DNA of 64,000 bases from Bidens hawaiensis (lineage: Eukaryota; Streptophyta; Magnoliopsida; Asterales; Asteraceae): the NCBI GenBank assembly GCA_021521415.1, contig JAIQDT010001098.1, positions 583,006 through 647,005 of the forward strand, in the 5' to 3' direction. Numbering within the stretch: the first letter of the stretch is position 1; every line of letters starts with the position of its first letter. Shown here piece after piece: positions 52,986 through 64,000 of the stretch. Below the pieces are notes generated by a model. It was given only the letters and a program-made list of their open reading frames with translations. It searched no databases and was not told where the DNA came from. The translations under genes were made by a program, and so were the position numbers.

Positions 52986-54223
52986 GACAGAATTACAAAT
53001 TTTGTCCTTTAAAAAAAGCCAAATTACGGTTCGTGTCCTTTTCTAAGTTTCCTTGCAGGCGATGTACTTTAAACTTTTTTTTCCTACAAGTTATGTCCTT
53101 TACGCTAACTGGGTTAGAAAAACTCTGTTAAATCCCATCACGTGAGAAGCATGTGAGGGTAGTTTTGTCTTTTTGCCTACCCTGCAACTTCTTCTTCTTC
53201 AGTGCATCTGATAGCATCAAACCCTAACATCAATGGAGAAACACATTCAAATCTTCTTACACAAGATCTCAATCCTATCAATCACCATTGCCACATTAAT
53301 CTTCCTCTTCCAATTCCAATTCCAATTCCAATTCCCACAAACCTGCAATTCACCAAACCCTAACCCTAACCACCATCCCAAATCCTCCTGCGCCGCCGGC
53401 CGCCGTCCAACCACCACCATCCACCGCAAAAACCACCACCTCTGGTCCACCGCCACGTGGCGCAAATCCGTCCATTCATTCTCCACCATCTTCCACCACC
53501 TCCAAACCCTAGCTCTTGCGGTTGCTGTTGATTTGTGGAAAATTGACCATGAACAAGGTAGATTCGAAGCGCGATATCTCCTCGAACATTCGAAAACAAT
53601 CCACGCTTATCCAACGGGTATCTTTGCACAGAAGCTTCAGCCTCTGACGAGGGGACCATGGCGCCAGATAACCGAACCCGACCCAAAAATTTTAAAGTAG
53701 GGTTTGGAGGTGGTGGAAGATGTTGGAGAATGAATGGACGGATTTGCGCCACGTGGCGGTGGACCAGAGGTGGTGGTTTTTGCGGTGGATGGTGGTGGTT
53801 GGACGGTGGCCGGCGGCGCAGGAGGATTTGGGAAGGTGGTTAGGGTTAGGGTTTGGTGAATTGCAGGTTTGTGGGAATTGGAATTGGAATTGGAATTGGA
53901 AGAGGAAGATTAATGTGGCAATGGTGATTGATAGGATTGAGATCTTGTGTAAGAAGATTTGAATGTGTTTCTCCATTGATGTTAGGGTTTGATGCTATCA
54001 GATGCACTGAAGAAGAAGAAGTTGCAGGGTAGGCAAAAAGACAAAACTACCCTCACATGCTTCTCACGTGATGGGATTTAACAGAGTTTTTCTAACCCAG
54101 TTAGCGTAAAGGACATAACTTGTAGGAAAAAAAAGTTTAAGGTACACCGCCTGCAAGGAAACTTAGAAAAGGACACGAACCGTAATTTGGCTTTTTTTAA
54201 AGGACAAAATTTGTAATTCTGTC
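52986..54223. mobile_element. Mutator-like hairpin element (1238 bp) with 526-bp arms
   Basis: A perfect 9-bp duplication, TTATAACGG (52977-52985, 54224-54232), marks Mutator-type insertion. The arms 52986-53511 and 53698-54223 are equal-length inverted copies with few visible differences, separated by a 186-bp spacer. A plus-strand frame (53233-53700, 155 codons) starts in the left arm and crosses into the spacer; its first about 90 codons recur on the minus strand of the right arm (53976 downward). No transposase. The frame may be captured host sequence; no domain was recognised. Confidence 0.88.
53233..53700 (+). CDS. Unassigned reading frame inside the Mutator-like hairpin
   Basis: 155 codons from an ATG: a hydrophobic N-terminus (IFLHKISILSITIATLIFLF), a run of QF repeats made by a CAATTC microsatellite, then a basic serine/threonine/histidine-rich segment and a less biased C-terminal part from the spacer (LAVAVDLWKIDHEQGRFEAR). 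The head looks like a signal anchor. It could be a captured gene piece or chance. Expression is unproven. Confidence 0.3.
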   Translation: MEKHIQIFLHKISILSITIATLIFLFQFQFQFQFPQTCNSPNPNPNHHPKSSCAAGRRPTTTIHRKNHHLWSTATWRKSVHSFSTIFHHLQTLALAVAVDLWKIDHEQGRFEARYLLEHSKTIHAYPTGIFAQKLQPLTRGPWRQITEPDPKILK

Positions 54224-54250
54224 TTATAACGGTAATATTTATGTATTTAT

Positions 54251-54615
54251 TGTTGGATTAATTTGTATTCCGGGTCACAAGTCGGTGAACCGGGCCTAAG
54301 AGGTTTTAACAAGTCGGTTAAAGTCTAAGGGGTATTATGAAACATTCTTCCATATGCTTGGTGGTCAAGTTCACATTGTTGGCCAAGTTGACCTTGGTGG
54401 CCAAGTTGAGTAGTGGCCACATATTATGCTTGGTGACCAAGTTAGGTTACTAGTATAAATACATGTACAAAGTTAGTGTTAGACACAACAACAAACACAA
54501 CAATTACCACCATCACAACCAAAGATATTGTAATCAGTTTTGAGTTATATTTTCTTGTTATAATATAAGTCGGTTATTTCTAAGTTGTGCGTTAGTTATC
54601 GTTTATCATTCTTGA
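54251..54615 (+). repeat. 5' LTR of copia element R5
   Basis: It starts TGTTGGATTAATTTG and ends ATTCTTGA. TTTAT target duplication at 54246-54250. It has a TATA-like TATAAATAC at 54454, downstream of short repeats of TTGGTGGCCAAGTTGA (54355-54450). Confidence 0.9.
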
Positions 54616-54617
54616 AT

Positions 54618-54629
54618 TGGTATCAGAGC
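54618..54629 (+). promoter_or_regulatory. R5 primer-binding site
   Basis: TGGTATCAGAGC, the perfect complement to the plant initiator-tRNA-Met 3' end, two bases after the LTR. Confidence 0.88.
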
Positions 54630-54825
54630 TCGGTTCAAGAACGCGATAATTATCGGCCAACAAAGAAGGTGTTTCGATCAAACAAGTTGGTTTGATTTCC
54701 CGAAGAAGTTGTTGATGTGGTTGATCGAACAAGTTGGTTGGATCTCCCGAAGAAATTGTTGTCATTGTCGATCGAATAGTTCGTTCAGTTGTTACTTTAT
54801 TCAAACAAGTTGGGTTTGAGTAGCC

Positions 54826-55640
54826 ATGGGTGACACGACTCCACCGCCACCGCCAAAGGGGAAACAGAAGGGGGCATCTTCCGTTCAATGTCCGTCCGGT
54901 GTTAATTGCAATGAACTATACCGTGTGGGCTATGAGGATGAAAGTATTCCTAAGAGTTCACAAAGTATGGGACACCATCAACTTAGGTGTCTCCGATGAA
55001 GACAAAAATGACATGGCTATGGCCTTGTTGTTTCAATCCATACCCGAAACCTTGATCATGCAAATTGGAGATCAAGAAACTGCTAAAGCCATGTGGGATT
55101 CGATTAAAACCCGACACTTAGGTGCTGAACGGGTTAGAGAAGCACGTCTCCAAACCTTGTCAATGGAATTTGACAATATGAATATGAACAAGTCAGATTC
55201 TATAGCTAACTTTGCGGGAAAGTTATCGAGCATTGCCTCGAAATCCGCGGCTCTTGGCGAAGTTAGAGATGAAGCAAGGTTGGTAATGAATATTCTCAAA
55301 AGTCTCCCAAGATCGAAGTATATTCAGATGGTTGCTTCGCTTGAGCAAGTGTTGGATCTCAATAAAACGGGATTTGAAGATGTTGTAGGCCGACTTCGAG
55401 CTTATGAGGAGAGAATCCGAGAAGAAGAAATTCAAGGGAGTGACCAAGGTAAAATTTTATTCGGTAAATATGATTCATCAAGTCATAGAAGTTTTGAATC
55501 TAATGGGGGACGAGGACGAAGAGGTTGAGGTCGCGGTTGAGGCCGTTTTAATGGCCAATACCGAGCCCCTAGTACCGAACAATGGTCATCAAGTCGAGGG
55601 AAAATAAAGATGAAGAAAGATCGGTCAAAGATTTTATGTT
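54826..55640 (+). pseudogene. R5 copia gag
   Basis: It begins MGDTTPPPPPKGKQKGASS, then after a frame change NYTVWAMRMKVFLRVHKVWD, the UBN2 gag core to EERIREEEIQ. It ends in a glycine/arginine-rich tract with stops. The zinc knuckle near 55640 reads CYRCDQFGHFDRVQ, where the fourth ligand cysteine is glutamine. Confidence 0.85.
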
Positions 55641-55735
55641 ACCGATGTGACCAGTTTGGTCACTTTGACCGAGTTCAAAAGGGTTAAAAAGCAAACAAAA
55701 CCTAAGCCCGTGAAAATTTTGATGATGCGGCGTAT

Positions 55736-58700
55736 ATGCATCAAGTTGTGTTCTTAAATGAACAAAACCTTATACCAAAGAAATACGAGACCGAGAGGGT
55801 CGAAGATGATGTATGGTATTTGGATAATGGGAAAAGTAATCATATGATGGGAAATCGGTCATATTTTTTAGAGTTAAACGAGAACATAACCAGGAGGGTT
55901 AAGTTCGGAGATGGGTTATTTGTTCAAATCAAGGGAAAAGGCTCAATTATTTTCCAAGGAAAATCGGGTGACCAAGACTTGCTAACCGAGATTTATTACA
56001 TTCCGGAGTTAAAAATTAATATAATAAGTCTCGGTCAAGCAACGAAGTCCGGATGTGACATTCGGATGAAACATGATCTTCTAACCATGTATGATGAGAA
56101 CGTGAGGTTACTCATGAAGGTCAAGAGATCCGTAAACCGACTCCACAAAATAAGAATGAAGATTAGAGCTCCCGTGTGTTTGCAATCAAAGATCAAAGAT
56201 GATGCATGGCGTTGGCATGCAAGACTTGGACACATCAATTTCGAGTTAATGAAATCAATGGCTAAGAAGGATCTTGTATGAGGTTTACCATAGTTTGAAC
56301 ACGAAAATCAGTTGTGTGAATCGTGTTTGGTGGGTAAACAAACGAGGCGTTCGTTTACGGCTACACCCTTGTTTAGAGCATCCCAACCTTTGGAGTTAGT
56401 TCATGGTGACTTGTGCGATCCAATAACTCCATCCACTATCTCGGGTAATATGTATGTCTTTGTTATTATAGACGATTACTCACGATATATGTGGACGTTT
56501 TTATTGAAAGAAAAAGGTGAAGCATTTGAAAGTTTCAAGTGGTTTAGAGCCCTAATCGAGACGGAGGCGGGTTTACTAATGAAAACTCTCCGAACCGATA
56601 GGGGAGGAGAATTCACTTCACGTGATTTCAATCGGTTCTGCGATGAAAGTGGAATCATTTGGCATTTAACCGCCCTGCACACGCCACAACAAAATGGTGT
56701 GGTAGAAAGGCGAAACCGAACTTTAATGGGGATGGTGCGGAGTATTCTAAAGGCGATGTAGGTACCGAATTATATGTGGGGAGAAGCGGTCGGACATTCA
56801 ACCTTTTTAATCAATCGGGTCCCAATCCGAGCCTTGGTTGATCAAACTCCATATGAACGGTTCAAGTAAAAGAAACAGATTAGAACACGTTCGAGTATTT
56901 GGGTGCATGCCGTATGCTAAAGTTAATAGTGTACATCTAAAGAAAATTGATGACATGTCAAGACAGCTCGTTTATCTCGCAGTTTGATGAAAACAAAGGG
57001 TGGAATTGGGTAAAGAAAGTAGAGAAGAATGACTACGAGCCGGGTATGTTTTCTATTTTTTTTGGGGGGAGGGGGTGCGGTAGACAATGGAACTGGTCAA
57101 ATCGAACCCACCGAAGAAACTTCTGGAAGCAACCCAGGTAGCCCAAGCTCTGAACTTGCATCATCGGTTCAACCCGAGTCCAACGACTTAGCCGAACCAA
57201 GTTATATCGGGCTTAATTCCTCAACCCGCTCTCAATTTCAGTCAACGAGTAATGGGTCACAGGTCCATTCAGGTGAAAATGAGGCCCAAACGGGTCTAAG
57301 ACGTTCAACCCGAGTCTTGGTCTTACCAAGAAGATTACAAGAATATTATGTGTTACATATTGACTCTGACTATGAGCAATTGCTTGTCACAGCAAGTGAT
57401 GAACCGAGTAGCTATTTTGAGGCTAAGTGGAACCAAGAATGGGTTCGTGCTATGAATAGCGAGATCGATTCGATAAACAAGAATGAAACATGGAGGTTAG
57501 TCGAACTTCCAAAGGGTTGAAAATGTATCGGGTTGAAGTGGGTGTTCAAAATCAAACGAAATGCGGATGGAACAATAAACAAGAACAAAGCTCGGTTGGT
57601 TGCAAAGGGTTACATGCAACAACCCGGGATTGACTTTGATAATGTTTTCGCCCCGGTAGCCCGAATTGAGACCGTTCGGCTACTAATTGCATTGGCTGCA
57701 TCTAATGGGTGGGAAATCCACCATCTTGATGTAAAAACGGCTTTTCTACATGGTATATTGAAAGAAGTTGTGTTCGTCTCACAACCCGAAGGATACGAGA
57801 AAAAAGGCGAGAAGGCAAAAGTTTACAAGTTGTCAAAGGCCTTGTACGGGTTAAGGAAAGCTCCCCGAGCTTGGAACACAAAGCTCGATAACATCCTACG
57901 AAACATGAAGTTTCAAAAATGTTCCAAGGAACAATCGGTTTAGCGAAAGACGGATGGGAAACATTTTTTTATCGTAGCCGTGTATGTGGATGATTTATTT
58001 GTGACAGGTACAAGCTCGAGTACAATTTCCGATTTCAAAAAGGGTATGGCGACCAAGTTTGAGATGTCGGATCTGGGAAGTTAACCTACTATCTCGGAAT
58101 CGAAATATTTCAACGAGAGGATGGGATAGTAATTACACAAGAAGGATGCGCCAAAAGAATTCTAACAGAGACCGGTATGCAAACTGTAATCCGTCTCAGG
58201 TCCCGATGGATCATGGTGTGAAATACTCAAAAGCCGAGAATGAAGTCGAACTCGATGCAACCGAGTATCGAAAGGTAGTGGGTTTGTTAAGGTATTTATT
58301 ACACACTCGTCCGGAAATGACATACTCTGTGGGTATTGTTAGTCAATATATGCAAAGCCCACAGGAATCTCATGGTATAGCAATACGACACCTATTGAGA
58401 TATTTGAAGAAAACGACGAGTTATGGGATCAAGTACGGGAAGAATGGGTCCAAAAGACTTGCAGGTTATAGTGATAGTAGCCACAACATAGATGAGGATG
58501 ATGGTAGAAGTACCAGGGGCACGTGTTTTATTACGGCAATCTCCAATTACATAGTGCTCACAAAAGCAAGCGACAGTTGCACTCTCATCGTGTGAAGCCG
58601 AGTACATAGCAGCCGCATGTCAAGCTGTATATCTCCGAGAGTTGTTGAGCGAGTTGACTGGAGAAGCATTGCAGAAAGTTGTGATGAAAGTTGATAACAC

Positions 58701-58930
58701 GTCCGCAATAGCCCTTGTGAAAAATCCGGTTTTTCCACAACCAAACAAAGAATATAAAGTCTCGCTTTCATTTTATCCGAGATTGCAACAACGACGGCGA
58801 GGTCGATGTTGAGCACATTAGCGGGAAAGAGCAACAGGCCGATATCCTCACTAAAGCACTCGTAAGAATCAAGTTCACGGAGATGCGCGAGTTACTTGGA
58901 GTTGAAGACTTTTCTAATCCGAACAGAAAT
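55736..58930 (+). pseudogene. R5 copia pol (PR, IN, RT, RNase H), degraded
   Basis: The protease reads WYLDNGKSNHMMG; the usual DSG/DTG triad is DNG, so it would probably be inactive. Integrase: WRWHARLGHINFELM, CLVGKQTRRSF, TDRGGEF, HTPQQNGVVERRNRTLMG (56190-56860), with a stop at 56759 and a frameshift. RT: WNQEWVRAMNSEIDSINKNE, GLKWVFKIKRNADG, LDVKTAFLHG, KALYGLRKAPRAW, and YVDDLFVTG near 57984. RNase H: CEAEYIAAACQA and VDNTSAIALVKNP at 58595-58730, then stops. Several stops and indels make it non-autonomous. Confidence 0.88.
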
Positions 58931-58942
58931 TAGTTGGGTGAA

Positions 58943-59327
58943 TGTTGGATTAATTTATATTCCGGGTCACAAGTCGGTGAACCGGGCCTAAGAGGTTTTA
59001 ACAAGTCGGTTAAAGTCTAAGGGGTATTATGAAGCATTCTTCCATATGATTGGTGGCCAAGTTCACCTTGTTGGCCAAGTTGACCTTGTTGCCACAAGTT
59101 CAGCTTGGTGGCTAAGTTGAGTGGTGCCAGATATTATGTTTGGTGACCAAGTTGGGTTACTAGTATAAATACATGTACAAAGTTAGTGTTAGAAACAACA
59201 ACAAACAAAACAATCACCACCATCACTACCAAAGATATTGTAATCAGTTTTTTAAGTTATATTTTCTGGTTATAATATAAGTCGGTTATTTCTAAGTTGT
59301 GCGTTAATTATCGTTTATCATTCTTGA
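58943..59327 (+). repeat. 3' LTR of R5
   Basis: Matches the 5' LTR. The perfect 5-bp duplication TTTAT follows at 59328-59332. It is 20 bp longer than the 5' LTR because of one extra unit in the CCAAGTT-type repeat. R5 in total is 54251-59327. Confidence 0.9.
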
Positions 59328-59332
59328 TTTAT

Positions 59333-59955
59333 ATCAAGTAAATATTATAGGTTTCCTATAGTTAATTGCGTATCCCAATTAGTTAGGATATTCTTATCAC
59401 TTTGTAACTATTGGTTTAGGCGTGCACCAACATTATCATTATATCATACTCCGTGGGTAGATTACAAATTAGTTAAAAATCAAGACGTTTCTTGAAGATG
59501 AGGCTCTCGACCTTGTTTATTTGGTCCGACAATAGTTTGAGACGTTGCAATAGGCCTTAAGAGATGGCATAACTTTGAGAGTTAGGTTGGTAAACTCTTT
59601 TCCTAGAGTCACGAATCTTGCTCTTATGTTGTTGAGGAAGATACCATTGATGTGGTTCAAGCCCCATAAGCAGTGATTCAAAGGTTAGACCCGAACTAGG
59701 ATATATATCATTTGAAAGTGTATCTTAAATCCATTAAAAGAAAATGGAATCGATTTCACCCATGAATCGTAAGTTGGGTAAGCATTAGAGGAGGAGGCGT
59801 CCCATCTATGTATTGAAGGACCTTATATCTTCATGCGTGGAGTTAAAATTGCTTCGCCAAAGAAGAATTCGTGACTTCAACTCCATCAAGAATATGAACT
59901 CTTTTGAATGTTCGTAACAATATACATTAGTGTTAAGAAGACTTAGCAAACTCTC
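59333..59955. other. Unassigned DNA with weak coding signal
   Basis: One plus frame around 59490-59680 gives KTFLEDEALDLVYLVRQ and ALRDGITLRVRLVNSFPRVT with stops between. It looks like an old broken coding fragment, perhaps retroelement-derived. Not identified. Confidence 0.3.
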
Positions 59956-59960
59956 TCTTT

Positions 59961-61923
59961 TAAAGGAGAATCAAATTTCAAGACTAAACCTTGTTTGTAT
60001 TATTGATTGGGATAGTTACTTACATAACCCCTATTTATAACAGTACAATTCCTTGTTAGACAAAAACAGAAGAAAAACTAACTCAAAAACCGTTAGGTTT
60101 GTAAGTAACACAACTAGGTTCTCGTACTTAAGCAAGATTAGTCTAACAATCACCTAGCTTATCTTGCAATACCGAGAATATATCTCATCTCGATAATCTT
60201 TAGTTGTGGTAACGCCTTCCAAAGAATGTCGGTCCTTTGACGGTCTCCGCTTACGTGTTTTATCCTGACTTCCTTAGGAATCTGACTTGGTTTTGTTGGT
60301 CACCCATTCTTTTCCTTGATTGTTGGTACTTAAATTGAAGTCTTGACTCCAACTTCATGAACCAAAATCTTCATCGTTGAAAAAATAACTTGTAATCTTG
60401 TTGTATAAAAGAACACTTACAATTGCTTGTGAGTTGTGAAAAGTTGAATACTCCTACTCTTTTCTTCGTAGTCTGTATCCACAAGAATACAAAAGGCTTT
60501 TGACTTTTTACACTCTTTTCCAATTCTTTGATCACAAAACGTAGGGGACCGGGGGTGGTCCGTTATGGGCATCCATCACGCGTGATGCCATCACGAACAC
60601 CGCCGCCGCTGCCCTCATTACGCGTGATGACCATCACGTGGTGGAGCTCGAGATATGTTACCATTTGGGGTGGGGGGGTGGGTTTCTCCAGGAGCAATTT
60701 AACAATCCATGAGGCGATGAAGCCGTCAGCGCGCCGGTGATGCAAATGACTTGATTGGTTTCCGGATACATGATTAGTGGTAGGGTGAGTTGTGAGAAGA
60801 GAATGGTTGGTTGTGGATATTATTAAAGTTGAAGTAGGAATATAAAGTTTGAATAAAGGAATGAGAGTATTTATAAATGGAAAGTTCACCAACTCACATG
60901 TTTCATATGCTCTCTTGAAACAAATACATTATCAAAAATTATACAAAATTAAACAAATATTTATTATATAAAATTAAAAAAATAAATAAACTCATCACAT
61001 CACACCACCACCCCACTAAATTCCATAACTAGTGATAGATTTGGTTGAGGTGAGGTGTCACCATATCATTGGGTGTGGTGGGTGATGGATATGGAAACCC
61101 CCCCCCCCCTCGTATAGAGAGAAATACCAGGGCCAATAACTTTCGCAAATTCGAAGTTCCGGCTACACAACCCAATCAAAAAACCCTTTGTTCTTCAAAT
61201 TGTCATCGTTAAACGAGAAATAAAACACCCCATTGATCCGACTAATCTTCGTTGTTGGGCCGTTAAAATACCAACAAACTGGTCGCCGGATTCTGTTCTT
61301 CACCGCCTACTTCTTGATTTCCGATCACTGATTAAAACCCATTGCAGTCTTCACCTAGTGCCTTACTTGCCGAACTTTTCTTGATCGATAATCCTCGCCT
61401 GCGACTTTTCAGTCGAATTAAGCAATCGCCGATTGCTTAAACCTTAACAGCGGTTTCTTCACATTCCTTCTTGAACCAGCCGCTGGAAGAACTAACAATC
61501 TGATTGATCGAATTCCCCAGCCCCGCTCATTCTTGATCTTGGCTTCATAGTCATTGATGACCGATTAGGATCTTTATCCTGATTGCCGTTCTTGATCTTC
61601 GATTTGGCTTCAGAACCCGCCGCAGAGACTTGTGATTTGTGACAATCACCTTCCTCGTCAGACTCACATTCGATCAGAGATGCCTTGCGCCAGCCAAGAG
61701 CTTCACCATGAAGCTTTGATACCAATTAAAGGAGAATTAGATTTAAGTCTAAACCGTGTTTGTATTATTGATTGGGATAATTACTTGATTTATAAAAAAT
61801 AATACTCTATTTATAATCATTCAATTCCTTGTTAGACAAAAATAGAAGAAAAACTAACACAAAAAACTCATAGGTTTGTAAGTACAACAACTATGTACTC
61901 GTACACACAACATTAATCTAACA
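59961..61923 (-). mobile_element. Non-autonomous LTR retrotransposon R6 (1963 bp)
   Basis: LTRs of about 188 bp (59961-60148 and 61737-61923) share TAAAGGAGAATC/TT, CAATTCCTTGTTAGACAAAA and TAATCTAACA-type ends. A perfect 5-bp duplication, TCTTT (59956-59960, 61924-61928), flanks it. Orientation is minus: the reverse complement reads TGGTATCAAAGC (primer-binding site) just inside the LTR at 61737. The internal 1.6 kb has no pol. A short frame from 61725 down to 61492 begins MVSKLHGEALGWRKASLIEC, with no recognised domain. A Tourist-like MITE is inserted at 60544. Confidence 0.83.
60544..61110. mobile_element. Tourist-like MITE copy 2, inside R6
   Basis: G-run at the left (GGGGACCGGGGG), C-run at the right, and shared phrases with the 28338 element (CATCACGCGTGAT, CACCACCCC, CATTGGGTGTG, GGTGATGGAT). 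GTA is found at both borders, but the exact right end is blurred by the C-run. It is longer than copy 1 because of extra middle sequence (60680-60960). Confidence 0.65.
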
Positions 61924-62047
61924 TCTTTATTGTTATTTGTATTTATAATTACATCATAAAGGTACTTGTCATTTATAATTACTCTACTTGATTCTCACAA
62001 TCAGTACGTTAACTTCATTTGTATTTGATCCAAACCCAATATATATG

Positions 62048-63064
62048 TAGGGTGAATATCTTAAGAGAACTTTTTGAAATTGAGAACTTTGAGAACCATT
62101 TTTGGGCCACAAAAAACCCATACAAAAATTTAAAAAAAATTATAAATAAAAAACAAACGAAAAATTTTAAAAAGTAAAAAAACCAAAAAAGTTTATTTTG
62201 CATCCCGGTTTCATTAAAAAATAACAAAAAAACTAATTATACACATATGTATATTTTTATTTAATCTTGATTTACATAATGTACACATTTATACTTTATC
62301 ATTTATCTTAATTGTACATATCTGTATAAAGAATAAGGTGTATAAACTTAAAAAATACGTATTATACATATATGCATCATTTTCTACACCGATATTTTTT
62401 TTTTATTTTTTTTATGAAACGAGGACGAAAAATAATTTATTTTTGTTTTTTTACTTTTTTATTTTCATGTTTTTTTTTGTTTTATAATATATTTTATTTT
62501 TCTTAGAAAGAATTTTTTGTTTTTTATGATCCAAAATTGTTCTCAAAGTTCTCAATACCCAAATAAGGATCATAAGAGAACCATTTGAAAATTGAAAACT
62601 TTGAGAACCATTAAGGACCATTAAAAAAATATTTAAAAAAATCATAAAGCAAAAAAAAAAATTTTAAAAAGTAAAAAAAAAACCAAAATTCTTATATTTC
62701 ATTCCGATTTCATAAAAAAACCACTTCGTATTATACACATGTGTATAATTTCATTTAATCCCTAGTTACGTAATGTACACATATTTACATTTATCATTTA
62801 ACTTAAATTGTACATACGTATTTTTAAAAACATGTATAAAATTAAAAAAATAAGTATTACACATATGTGTATATTTTTGTTAAAACCGATATTTTATTTT
62901 TCAAATTTTTTTTATAAAACAGGGATGAAAAATAAAACTTATTGGTTTTTTTTATTGTCTAGTTTTTTTTTTTTATAAATTTTTTGTTAAAAAAAGTGAT
63001 TTTTGTGGTATAAAATGGTTCTCAAATTTCTCAATTTCAAAATAGTTCTCACATGATCCTAATT
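62048..63064. mobile_element. Two family C MITEs in tandem
   Basis: Two head-to-tail units (about 62048-62570 and 62566-63064), each with the TTGAGAACTTTGAGAACCAT end and inverted GGTTCTCAAAGTTCTCAATT end, and poly-A/poly-T rich flanks to an interior of TACACATATGTATA words. They are the same family as 6766-7289 and 10032-10787. A (TA)n tract follows at 63065-63083. Confidence 0.65.
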
Positions 63065-63084
63065 ATATATATATATATATATAG

Positions 63085-64000
63085 GGGTGAGATCTAGAAA
63101 GAACTCATTTTAAAGTGAGAAATAGAAAACTAGTAAAGAATTATTTTTAACTATTTAAAAAAAATATTTTGTGATTTTTTTTATTTTCTATTTCTAAAAA
63201 AGTGATATTTTTACTAAAAAAAACATTGCCGGTGTAGTACTTATGTGCACTAATGCCTATTACATATATACAATACACATTATTGAATATATGCAAATAC
63301 AATACTAATTTTGTATGCAATACACACTATCGCGTATATGTAATACAACACTAATGCACATATGCACTATATCGATTTTTTTTAATTTTGTATATAATAT
63401 AACACTATTGCACATATACAATACAAACAATTGCATATATGCTAATCAACACTATTGCACATATAAAATTACACACTAGTGCACATATGCATTAAGAAAA
63501 AGTCGATGTATTGCATATATTCATTACAACGAGTTTTCTTTTTAATTTTTTTAAGATTTTTTTATTTAAATATCTTTTGTGATGAAGAACAACAACATAT
63601 AAGAAGGATGAAATAAAAAAAATAAAAATACTTCATTATCTGTTCTTTAGTTCTCTCTCTAAGGAGGAATTCTCTCTTGATATTTTTTCCTATACATACA
63701 CACACACACACATATATATCTATAGAGAGAGAGAGGATGGTTCAAGAGAGAAATCATTTTACTGCGAGAAATGCGAGAAGTCTATCTAGACTGTTGAATT
63801 TGTCTAATCAATGGTAGATACTTATAATGGCAATCATGTAATAAATAAGAAACTCATTTAGAATGTTATTAATATGAAAAGTGTACCTTGGTCATTTATA
63901 TATGGGCATTAAAAAGGTCAAACGTCTATTTTTAATGTCAATCTCTTATTTATGTTTAAAAATATTCTCTAATACAAATTCTTCCAAAAATTGTCTTTTA
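63085..64000. repeat. Further MITE-like DNA to the window end
   Basis: 63085-63700 is AT-rich with repeated TGCACATATGCA/ATACAATACACA words and probable inverted ends (AGAAAGAACTCATTTTAAAG; TTCTTTAGTTCTCTCTC). From 63738 a family G end (GGTTCAAGAGAGAAATCATT) starts another element cut by the window edge. No genes. Confidence 0.5.

Noticed and set aside
53692..53976. Separate minus-strand gene MEKHIQIFLHKISIL
   Set aside because: It is the inverted-arm copy of the frame at 53233, not an independent gene.

Overview
This is plant nuclear DNA, almost certainly from a eudicot. It is AT-rich and transposon-dense, with a plant leucine-rich-repeat/malectin receptor kinase, Arabidopsis-type TTTAGGG repeats, Ty1/copia elements and many small inverted-repeat transposons. 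The repeat style would suit a large-genome Asteraceae species, but that family assignment is only an impression. There is no bacterial, organellar or CRISPR content.

The one clear host gene is an LRR receptor-like kinase of the LRR-VIII-2 type, on the minus strand. It is spread over more than 50 kb (2246-52624, with its 5' end beyond or lost). I could place 21 exons by homology, matching GT/AG sites and matching codon phases: eight LRR exons of exactly 72 bp, one LRR exon of 69 bp, short linker exons, the malectin exons, a transmembrane exon and five kinase exons. Together they read about 894 residues plus a stop with no disabling change. The coding sequence is only about 2.7 kb; the rest is intron filled by transposons, with three introns of about 7.4, 14.3 and 22.4 kb.

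Layout. 1-2245: low-complexity and repeat DNA past the gene's 3' end. 2246-5226: kinase and transmembrane exons. 5227-12588: intron made largely of back-to-back inverted-repeat elements separated by (TA)n tracts, plus a hAT-like element. 12785-27056: intron holding a decayed copia element (13157-17.4 kb) abutting a second one (17.47-24.13 kb) that carries a 2.2-kb solo LTR inside its pol region. 27057-28125: malectin and linker exons. 28126-50527: intron with nested MITEs, an interstitial telomere-like array inside a TIR element, two more solo LTRs of the same family, a miniature LTR element (TRIM), and one copia element nested in another. 50528-52624: LRR exons. 52625-64000: a Mutator-like element that is almost a perfect hairpin, a copia element with perfect target duplications, a 2-kb non-autonomous LTR element holding a Tourist-like MITE, and more MITEs.

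The most informative signals are structural. Many insertions could be delimited to the base by target-site duplications (TSDs): 3, 5, 8 and 9 bp, diagnostic of different transposon classes. They show a long series of nested insertions into one gene whose exons and splice sites remain intact. All retroelement coding regions seen are broken by stops, frameshifts or deletions. Nothing here was checked by alignment or database search.
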